A stretch of DNA of 64,000 nucleotides from positions 394,501 through 458,500 of the forward strand of contig NC_060028.1 of NCBI RefSeq assembly GCF_021134715.1, given 5' to 3'. The DNA comes from Daphnia pulex (Eukaryota > Arthropoda > Branchiopoda > Diplostraca > Daphniidae). The notes beneath the pieces are model-generated. The model searched no databases. It was not told the DNA's origin and saw only the letters and a list, made by a program, of their open reading frames with translations. This document shows, one piece after another, positions 34,601 to 43,505 of this stretch. Position numbers and translations under genes: made by a program. Each line of letters opens with the position of its first letter. Position 1 is the stretch's first letter.

Positions 34601-34920
34601 AACATACTAATATTCGAAGAACTGCAGCAATAATAAGTAGTTATCAATTAAACGACCCCACAGCTGTGAATGACTAGTTGATGAAAACAAGAAAGATCAA
34701 GCAAACAGACGGATTAAGGTTATAAAATTTACTGCTGATAAGATATACTTACTATGACAACTAGAACCACGATAAAAGTGTAAAACGTAGTTGGACCATA
34801 GCAACCCGCTTTGTTTAATATCAACGCAAGTTGCCCTTGACTCGGCACTCACGGTTCTGCGTTTACCAACAACATTTAAATAACAGCCACCCGCTTACAT
34901 ATATAACTGTTTAAACCAAA

Positions 34921-37143
34921 ATGGCCGATGATTCGCCATCGCTACTAGGAATCGTTCACGGTAAGCCCAACAAGCAACAACTATTCTTCATACCTTGTGA
35001 TGACGAAACCAGTCACGAAATATCTAAACATGTCCTGTTACTCAACAAAAAGAGAATAATTAATATTGACGAGTGCAATAAATCTGGCGAAACTGCCCTA
35101 CACATTGCCGCCAAGGCGTCCAACGTCACAACTGCACGTCACCTGTTATCAAGGGGCGCCGACATCAACCGCCGTGACAAAAACGGTATTACTCCACTTC
35201 TTTTGGCTGCAAAATTTGCAAAGGAAATGGAATTGATCGACTTGTTTCTTGACAATCAAAAAGTTGATCTACGCTATTGCGACGAACTTGGGAATAATAT
35301 CATCGACTACGCAGAGAAAAACACGTACGGTTTGCGCCAAGAAATTATTGATCGCGTGCAAGAAATAGACGACGGAGTGCTCAAAGAATACAACGTACTG
35401 AAACTGACCAACTGTGAAATGCAGCATATCCCCGGCTGGAAAAGTCTCATCTGGATTCTACAAGATTACTTTGATAATGGCAGTAGTTGGCTTCAGCCGT
35501 TTTCAGCTTTAATTGTTCATTCGCCACTCACGAAAAACTGCAAATTAAAACTATTCTACGTGCCATTTGCTGATCTTAGACCCGGTAAGGGCAGCGATAT
35601 ATCCGAATCATCGTTCATCCGATTAATGGCAAATGAAGAAAGTATTCAACAGCTGAATTCGGCTGAATATGAAATGCTGAGCATTTTCGGCGACATCGCT
35701 CACGATTCCAAAATCACGCAAGTTCACGTTTACCAAAGCAACAGCCATTCCAAGACGAACTTTATGAGCACTTCGAATTGTTACGGCGTTTACAAGACGA
35801 TGAGTGAAAAGGACGGAGAACGCTGGTGGTCCTTGGATGAGGTGAACGCGAATTATTTCATCCTGCAACGATCCCGCGACAAAGACGCAGTCGAAAACAA
35901 GTTTGGAGGTAAAGAGCGAAAGGACGTCAGACTTTTGGGTAGCAACTTGGAAGGAGAAGTTTCGATTAAGATCAACTTCGCAATTCTTTGGGCCATTAGC
36001 ATACTACAAAAGAAATTACAAAAGTTTAATTTTCAACTGCCATTCTTCACCAGCATGACGGAGCTAGAACACAACAGAGAGGATATTATTAATAACATCC
36101 AAGCTCGAAATCCCGTATTGAAGGATTTAGTTCATATTCTTACTGGTGTCCCTAGTTGGCCTCCGTCACTCCTTGCGGTTTATTTCGGGAATGCACAGTT
36201 ATTCGACCGAACTTTTGCAATGACAAACAATTTCTACGCTGAACTCCATCCGCTCCATTTAGCGACGGTACTTCCTAATCAAATGAAGATGGTTAGACAC
36301 CTGATGGAAAACTACAACGCCGATCCCACGGTTCGAGATGGACTAGGGAGAAATGCACTTGAAATGGCCGCCATGCACTCAGATAACACGGAGGTATTAA
36401 ATTTACTTCTAAGACACGAAAACGTGGAAATTGACGGATGCGACGAATCCGGGAAAACTGCACTTCATTTCGCCGCCCATTCGTCAAATGTCGTCGCTGC
36501 AAGACATTTGATCAAAATGGGAGCAACACCCAACCTGTTTGACAGACACGGCAATTCTCCGCTTCATTCGGCAGCATATCACTGCAACAACACGCAAATG
36601 ATAGATTTACTTTTAAAAGCCCAAAAGAAAATTCAAGGCGACGATGGAATTGACAATGTCGATGATCGAGTTGAAATTACCGCTCTACATAGTGCCGCCA
36701 TCGCCTCCAATGAGATCACAGCCAAACATTTGATCAAAAGGGGAGCAGACCCCAGGCGAAAAGACAAATTTGGTCGCACGCCACTTCATTATGCGGCATC
36801 CTACGCCAAAGACATCAACATCATCGATGTTTTGGTCAACAACAAACAAGTCGACGTCGACGCCTTGGATTATTCTGGACTAAGAGCACTCTCCTACGCC
36901 AAATGTAACCAGCACGGACTAACCTCGGACATTGTGCAACGGTTAAATGTTCCACTCCATACAGCAGTTGTAGCACACTCTAGACGTCCGCTTATCCTTT
37001 TTGTAGTTGTGATCCTTTGTTTGTGCTCCTTCGACTCTGTTTTATACCAATTTAGTACTTGGTGCTTTCCTTGTTTTCTTATTGTCTTTATTTTTAAGCC
37101 TAAATTCTTCCGCTACTTGACAAGAAAGTTGCATATTTATTGA
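34921..37143 (+). CDS. Intronless ankyrin-repeat protein 1 with WWSL/QRSRDKD module and C-terminal membrane segment
   Basis: A single 740-codon exon. Residues 1-35 (GKPNKQQLFFIPCDDETSHE) begin like the larger paralogue at 43506. Ankyrin repeats then start at about 55 (GETALHIAAKASNVTTARHL) and run to about 150. Residues about 200-345 form a non-ankyrin module: LFYVPFADLRPGKGSDISES, later KDGERWWSLDE with WWSL at 302-305, and FILQRSRDKDAVENKFGG. A second ankyrin block occupies about 440-680, with repeats such as GKTALHFAAHSSNVVAARHL. The C-terminus is strongly hydrophobic (PLILFVVVILCLCSFDSVLY onward), a probable membrane anchor. Compared with the paralogue, the N-terminal WWSL module and first ankyrin block are missing, as if about 350 residues were deleted. 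Function is unknown; ankyrin repeats imply protein binding. Confidence 0.85.
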   Translation: MADDSPSLLGIVHGKPNKQQLFFIPCDDETSHEISKHVLLLNKKRIINIDECNKSGETALHIAAKASNVTTARHLLSRGADINRRDKNGITPLLLAAKFAKEMELIDLFLDNQKVDLRYCDELGNNIIDYAEKNTYGLRQEIIDRVQEIDDGVLKEYNVLKLTNCEMQHIPGWKSLIWILQDYFDNGSSWLQPFSALIVHSPLTKNCKLKLFYVPFADLRPGKGSDISESSFIRLMANEESIQQLNSAEYEMLSIFGDIAHDSKITQVHVYQSNSHSKTNFMSTSNCYGVYKTMSEKDGERWWSLDEVNANYFILQRSRDKDAVENKFGGKERKDVRLLGSNLEGEVSIKINFAILWAISILQKKLQKFNFQLPFFTSMTELEHNREDIINNIQARNPVLKDLVHILTGVPSWPPSLLAVYFGNAQLFDRTFAMTNNFYAELHPLHLATVLPNQMKMVRHLMENYNADPTVRDGLGRNALEMAAMHSDNTEVLNLLLRHENVEIDGCDESGKTALHFAAHSSNVVAARHLIKMGATPNLFDRHGNSPLHSAAYHCNNTQMIDLLLKAQKKIQGDDGIDNVDDRVEITALHSAAIASNEITAKHLIKRGADPRRKDKFGRTPLHYAASYAKDINIIDVLVNNKQVDVDALDYSGLRALSYAKCNQHGLTSDIVQRLNVPLHTAVVAHSRRPLILFVVVILCLCSFDSVLYQFSTWCFPCFLIVFIFKPKFFRYLTRKLHIY

Positions 37144-38673
37144 TCTATTGGAATAGGGATTGGAGACTGCCGGTAAAATGATTGGCAAGGCTATTTTCAT
37201 CTACTCCTGTTTTACCCTTCACGCAATCGAAGTTCAACTTCTCCGACGAGACACAGCGCACTCCTACAAATCCTAGACATAGTACTACCTAGTCTTGATA
37301 CTGTCAGAAAGCCCCAACAGATAACCGCAATACTCAATGTGTTATTTTGACTTTGTTCCTACCTTGTTTATCTCGTTCACCTTTCCATCCACACACGTCG
37401 GCAAAGAGTTGGGATAATTGGTGTTCATTTTCTCCATCCAGATCTCGACAAAAAGGCGCATCACCGGTGAAACCTGTTGGTCAACGACATCAAGAAAAGG
37501 TCATTAACATTCGAATGAGATATACTAGTATTCACTATTACTTAAGAACAATGCGCAGGTTATCGATGCAGTGAAACTATTTTTAAATCATCTCAGACAA
37601 TATTTGTAATCGAATATCTGGGGATAAATTTGCCTGTACTATGTTTTAAAAAGCACATTTAGTCGACAAATAGCATAGCAGCAAATCGAAAAAACGCCGC
37701 GCACGAGAGGTGCTGCATGGACGACACGATTAACACAATTGCAATAGGCCAAAAAGTTTAGAAAGGACATATGGCATTTCTATGACAAAGCACCAACAAC
37801 ATTTTTAAATTCTTTACTGGAGATAAGAAAAGGAGGACTGGTGAGCCAAATGGCAAATCACTTGAGTTGAGGTTAGGTTAAGCAAATTCGAGGTCACACA
37901 ACGCCCAGAAATAACACGTCTACCCAAATTGATTCAATTAAATGCATTATCGTTGACGTGAATGAAATTCCAACTCGTGCGTGAAGCTAGCACAAAAGAT
38001 TAGGAGTCAGTCGCAATAAATACCCACCACGTCCATGAAATAAGAAACTACTATAATTAAATAAAATACTTAAATTCAGTTTTTTTACCGGTCCATTCCT
38101 GGTAGATTGAGAATTCCCTACGACGAATCCAAGTTAAAATCCTCCCTGTTAGCGTCCAGCAGCAAGCCACCGTTTTTGTTCTGTCAAATAATTCAAAATA
38201 ATAGTTTGACGTCTGAACTAGTCCCCGACGTAATGGATGACTTTGTTACCTTAAAAGAAGATCAAAGGGAACCTTCCTAGATCTCATTTTGTGACTCCAG
38301 CAAATCTAATTAGGGGACCAAGTATCAAACAAAAGATTAAATCAAGTCACATAGCAAAGAAGAAAGGAGGAAAAAGAAACTTTTAACTCACCCAACAAAA
38401 GAATTTCCATTACGGACTGTGATCAGGACATTTGCATGGCCAGGGCATCTGCATCGTGGGTACCAAAACACCTGTCTAGCTATTTCTGTGAGGTGAAATG
38501 AGTAATTTGGTTAAATTGTAAACACTGGTTTTGTTACACCCCCAGTCGAATGGTATTAAATTTAAATGCAATTATATTTGAAACAGGTCAGGGAATCGGA
38601 ACGAGGGAGCAAGTTTGAGGCCGATTGAATTTTTTTTTATTTGTCAATTAATACTTAAACAGCGCTGAGGCTG
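37144..38673. other. 3' flank of ankyrin gene 1, no recognised gene
   Basis: About 37330-37530 (TTTGTTCCTACCT, CGGCAAAGAGTTGGG, AACCTGT, ACATTCGAAT) is related in order to 48045-48215, downstream of the third ankyrin remnant. It is therefore part of the duplicated unit. The rest shows no coding signal. Confidence 0.5.
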
Positions 38674-40592
38674 TTACACCGCTGTGAATGTCGCTTGCAA
38701 ATTATATGGTCCACTTTTGTTTCTTGAATAGCCTTTAAGATTAATGGTCATTTGGCTGGTGGATGTGTTTAAGACCGATGTCTTAATTTGGTTTCCAAAC
38801 GTACTGCGCATTATTGTGTCACCTTGTGCATCGGAAACCTGAAGAGGGAATCAAGTTTTCATTAATATTCCGGCGCCTTATAAAATCCTCCAAATATAAA
38901 ATTAAGCTAGGGTGATTTGATGGATGGCTCACAGAAACGTAATCGCCAGGTGCCAAATTGAAGTCGGTGAACGTCAATTGGATTCCCCTTCCTGGTGAGA
39001 CACCAATAACGGCGATGCAATCAGATGAACCCACGTAGTCGGCGGGAAAATTGAGACTCTGTACAACACCTCCCGTTGACGTCAATGGGCCACAGACCAA
39101 TCCGCACGCTTCACGTCCCCCCCAAAAATGATAGTTGGTGACGTGGAGATTCGCGCGTACATTAGATGAGTCAGTTATCAATTTGGTTCAACAAAAAATT
39201 GTGCGCGTTACCTGGATCAAAAGTCGCACAAGTCGGATTAGCCGGCAATTGAATTGAACGAATCGTCGCCCTTGTTGTTGCAGTGGATGTTATTTGACCA
39301 GCGCTTGTCGTTCCTTTTGTTGTTGAAATGGCCGCCGAAGTTGTCGAAGGAGTTTTGGACGTTTCTTCGAGTCCCACTAATGTGAAAAATGAGGTGGCTG
39401 ATGTCGTCATTGGAGCAGCGCTGGTTGTTGACGTCGAGAAACTTGTCCATTTGCAATCGAACCAATCTCCGTTACTGAATTGCGAATACAGTTGGATGCT
39501 CGTTCCATTTGACAAATAAATTTCGTTTTCAATGGGCGGATCCTCGTCTAAATCAGACACACCGACCAGCTATATTTAAAAAATAATAAATAAATAAATT
39601 TTTTCAGTAAATAAACTACAATGTTGTGCTTCATGTATAAAAAATTACTTGTAAATAACTCCCAGGACTGTTGAGGCTAACGTTGGAGCACATCAACTGA
39701 ATTCGTTGGTCAGAAGAAACGATAATGGCAAACATGCACATTCTCGGCTCTATGCTGGTATCGTCCGCTGATCGCTGAATGGTCCCGTTGGGTGAAGTGG
39801 ACGTTCCATCCCGACAAACTGAAATCGAATAAAATTGGCAAATAAGAACAACTTTTAACTTAAATTTTTTCGTTTCCCCTAAGGAACGAACGAATTACGT
39901 TGATATTCAGTTGTTTTCGGCACGGGAATCGTTTTCCATTTGCAGTCGAACCAGTCCGTGTTGTCGACCCTGGAAAACAGGAACATACTATTGCTCCTTG
40001 ACGTGTAAATTCGATTTAGTACGGGCGGATTGACGTTGATTTCAGCACCTCCGTAGATGGCTAATTCAGCGCCCGGACTTTTAAGACTGACGACCGAGCA
40101 GTTCATCTGGATGAGCTTATTGGCGGGTGCGTTGATGTGAAAGCTGCACTGTCTTTTCCCGTTGCTCGACTTATTGATGGTGGGACGAAGGGTCCCGTTG
40201 GTCGCCATTGAAGATCGGTTCAAACACGCTAATATGAAAATTCACGTACAAATGAACAAGGGTCCATTAGAAGTGGCCGTCTCAAAATTAGAAATTTATA
40301 ATAAACTTAATTCAACTTACGTCTGCAGAAGGACGGAAGAGATCGAATAGCCATTTCCGGTTTTAAAATGTCGGCAAAATTGCGGCTTGTCAATCGGTTA
40401 TCCGACGAACCCTTGCTGGACGATCGTTGCTTGGCTGATTGGGCCTCCTGTTGGAAACAATAAGTTGGTTTCAATATTTTTAGTTAAAAAGAGCTTAGAT
40501 ATTTCAGATAATAAGAGGAATGCGAGGCAACTTACCGCGGCCACAGCCAAAGAGATGACAAGTAGAAGGAAGGAAATTAAAAATAATTTCAT
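38674..40592 (-). CDS. Secreted CUB-domain protein with Thr/Ser-rich linker
   Basis: Seven exons (40536-40592, 40321-40447, 39899-40228, 39649-39818, 39212-39569, 38939-39108, 38674-38838) join to 458 residues. The first exon is a clean signal peptide, MKLFLISFLLLVISLAVAA. Two related middle units follow, each with a Cys pair and an NGT...IxMxCSxVSLxSPG pattern. They end in NTDWFDCKWKTIPV and NGDWFDCKWTSFST and look like diverged CUB-like domains. Next is a mucin-like linker rich in Thr and Ser (TTSAAPMTTSATS, TTKGTTSAGQITSTATT), likely O-glycosylated. The C-terminal domain (ACGLVCGPLTSTGGVV, LNFPADYVGSSDCIAVI, GIQLTFTDFNLAPGDY) is a better CUB match. CUB domains bind protein or carbohydrate outside cells. 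A TATA box lies at 40644-40650. The specific role is unknown. Confidence 0.82.
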
Positions 40593-40643
40593 TTTCTGTA
40601 GGAGATTTTAGAGAATAGAATTTGAACGCTAAAAGGGACCACC

Positions 40644-40650
40644 TTTTATA
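40644..40650 (-). promoter_or_regulatory. TATA box of the CUB-domain gene
   Basis: TATAAAA on the minus strand, about 50 bases upstream of the ATG at 40592. Confidence 0.65.
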
Positions 40651-42298
40651 CCCTTCAAGATTTTCTATATAACTATATAAAAATAAGCGCAAGTTTTCTA
40701 TCGATTCCAACAGAAACAGGACAACTTGTGGTATATCGTCACTCGTTTGGGCTAAACGCCGTGACACATTGTGACACGTACTTGAACTAATCCATTGGTC
40801 AAAAGGTTTCCCATTTCCTACCCTTTTCAAGTGCAGAGTTTGTGCGTTACAAACCAAAGGATGCGACGATTGTACACATTTGCGGCCATACCCACAACAG
40901 CCTGGGATATAGTCAACTGGTATGCAATTTTCCTGGTTGTTTCCTAAACGACAATTGCAGATGCTCCGATAATTTGGAAGTTGCATTAGTCAAACAGGTT
41001 TTCTCACTTAAAAAGCAGCTCCCGAGCTGACGGGCAGTTTAGTTCACAACAAAAAACACGAACGTTTCTCGGGTGTTCTGTTTTTGACAGCTGCAGTAGC
41101 AGTTGTACAGCAACGGTGAAGGGAAAGTACAGAAAACGAAAACGGCAAGAAAATGTCTTTCTGAACAACGGCATCCAGATAGCTTCCAATATCTAACTCA
41201 TTATTAGATTACAAATATGAACAAAATTAAAAGAAGAAATTGTTGTGTTGAAAGTTGAAAACTACAATTTAATTCTAGACTGGTGGTACTGTTGGGATAA
41301 TCAAAGTTGTTTTTAAAAAAGGGATCAACGTCTATCTAAAAAATTTAGTCTAAAGAAGGAATACCTCGCCAATTGTCTTTCAGTGAAGACCTTGTTCAAA
41401 TTAGTAAAAATCTGATGGTAATCACTTGAATGCCATATGTGGCGTTATCTTTTTTCTTTCGCTTAACAAGGAAAAAGAAAAAATTTCACAATGAATTTTT
41501 TTTTTCACAATGACAGTAGACAAAAACGAAAATTAAACGCTTCTCACCTTAGAAAATCAGAAGAAATCCAATTTATCAGTTGGAGACGGCAGATGCCTCG
41601 TCCTCATGTCTCCTTACTCATGTGGGTAGACCTATATGTAGCGGGTCGGTGACGTGTCCACTTGGTAGAAGACATCCCAACATCATCTTACATCACAAAA
41701 GACCTGGGGGGATGAGGGTCGAACACAAAATTAAAATCTACGAATTGAAAAAAAAAAAAATAAATTAAAACGAAACGAGAATTAGACTAAAATCGATAGT
41801 GCCGATGCGAATGAAATTCGAACCACCCCAGGGCCTCCAAGCCTAAGAAATAATGTGGAATAAAGTTATCAACATCACACGAGTAAATATTAATCAATAC
41901 ATAAACACATAAGCTTCGACAGCTTTTTTTTGGCAACAGTTTTCATTACTTGAAAACCGCCTTCAACTAGAACGAAAAACGTTACACGATACGCTGCAGT
42001 CTAATTTCAACATCATTATCAGGGTCATTAAATCACAAAGGGAATGACGGACTTTGAGGGTTTCAATCTTTCACTTTGTCCAGACGCGGATACTTTTACA
42101 ACTAACAAATTCTTCAGCAATCGGATATTGGAGCTCGTCTTGTTCTCTATTCCAAGTCAAAACACAAAAAAAATTAAAGCTTTTTTAGCCCGAATATTTT
42201 AAGTTCAACATTTTACCCGATTGTACCAAGTGGTCTATATTTCGTTCCTATTTATTTTTAACGTTTGCGTGTTTCTAATACATTGTCTCAGCAATTCG
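40651..42298. other. Stretch without a recognised gene
   Basis: A cysteine-rich minus-strand frame at 40504-40986 overlaps the CUB promoter and first exon, and has no splice or family support. Other frames are short. I see no RNA gene or clear repeat. Confidence 0.5.
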
Positions 42299-42960
42299 TC
42301 AAATGTCAATCATATTTTCTTCATTCTGTCTGACTTCATCAATCGTTCGACCCAGTATATAAACTTCTGGGCGTCTTCGTGAGTAGCAGACATCACGAAC
42401 AGCTGAACACAACCTAAAAACAAACGTGAAAGGTGCCGGACAACAATCACTCACTTGGAGACTAAAAGCTTCCCCATATCGACACTTGGTAGCAAAATGT
42501 TCGCAATTTTGGGTGAGCACATGATAAAATATCAAACGATCTTCCCTGAGAAATTCCCGTGCCCTTTCAACAATCACGTCAGGTCTGAATGGCCGCAATC
42601 CTCTTTCTTCAGCAGCCTCTTCCAGGTTGTTGACTCGACAACCGTGTACGTTACACAGGTTTCTTACAGTCTTCTCTACAATTCGAGTGAAGAAAAATAA
42701 CCGCGGAGAATCGACGCCTACGGTGTATCTGTAACAATGAGAAGACAAGCAATTAATACAGAAATAAAAATACGAGGCTCTTAGTCAAATGTTCACCTGT
42801 CACCGACGGGTTGATTGGTTTGGATCTGATTAGCTTCACAATCGTCAGTGTAGACGGCAAAGTGATAATAAGTCAACATTCGAAAAAAATGACAGCGCCG
42901 AAATTCGATGAGATCTCCCTTGGTGGCCGTTATTTCGTCAGGCGAATAACAAAGTTTCAT
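42299..42960 (-). CDS. LRAT-domain (NlpC/P60-like) acyltransferase or phospholipase
   Basis: Two exons, 42797-42960 and 42299-42728, join through a split Arg codon to 197 residues. LRAT/PLAAT enzymes use a His-His-Cys triad in a permuted papain-like fold to move or release acyl chains of phospholipids. The first histidine region is visible as MLTYYHFAVYTDDC at about residue 30. The catalytic cysteine is in the hallmark TQNCEHFATKCRYG, near residue 130. The N-terminal KGDLIEFRR also fits the family (GDLIEF). Length is in the PLAAT range of 160-230, but the C-terminus lacks an obvious hydrophobic anchor. The gene lies between the two ankyrin genes and is divergent from ankyrin gene 2. Whether it is an acyltransferase, a phospholipase or a non-enzymatic member cannot be told from sequence. 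Confidence 0.85.
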
Positions 42961-43447
42961 ATTTAACTATTGGAAAAAAAAAGTTTAGAACACGAATAAT
43001 ATGAAATTGCCAGAACAGTCAAATGAATTGCGTAAGCCTTCGTCACTTGTTGACGTAAAATCAGACATTGTGGGTTATTGATACCTGTTGGAGTAGTACA
43101 GAGGAATGAAGGATGGAAAAGACACGGAAGCGTACTCGTATGACTTCCACTCGTTAACGGGGTCTGTAAGGGGTCGTCAAACGGATTTCACGCGACTATT
43201 AGGGCGACCTCCGAAGTCGTCGTGCATTTTTACCAAAGTGAAATGAGCTCTTCATTTTCATCTCTCCTCTCCCACATGAAGGGTTCAAATTCTTTCACTA
43301 ATAATCAAGCACTGGTTAGTGCGTCGAATAAAACACTAGGCGTTGGCGGTACCGAAGCGGAAAGGCCACTCCGGTCTGGTTTTCACTCCTACCAACTGTT
43401 ACTGGATCCCGGCACGATCAAGCAACACTCCCCGGTTTTGTTCTCAA

Positions 43448-43454
43448 TATAAAA
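43448..43454 (+). promoter_or_regulatory. TATA box of ankyrin gene 2
   Basis: TATAAAA stands 58 bases before the ATG. ACTCAACAGCAGT about 25-30 bases downstream may hold the initiator. Confidence 0.65.
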
Positions 43455-43505
43455 CGACACGAAACAAAGCCACTCAACAGCAGTAAGTTTTGAAATTTTT
43501 CTAAA

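Noticed and set aside
40504-40986. Cysteine-rich 160-residue frame on the minus strand
   Set aside because: It runs through the TATA box, the first exon and the first intron of the CUB-domain gene in another frame. It has no splice or family support.
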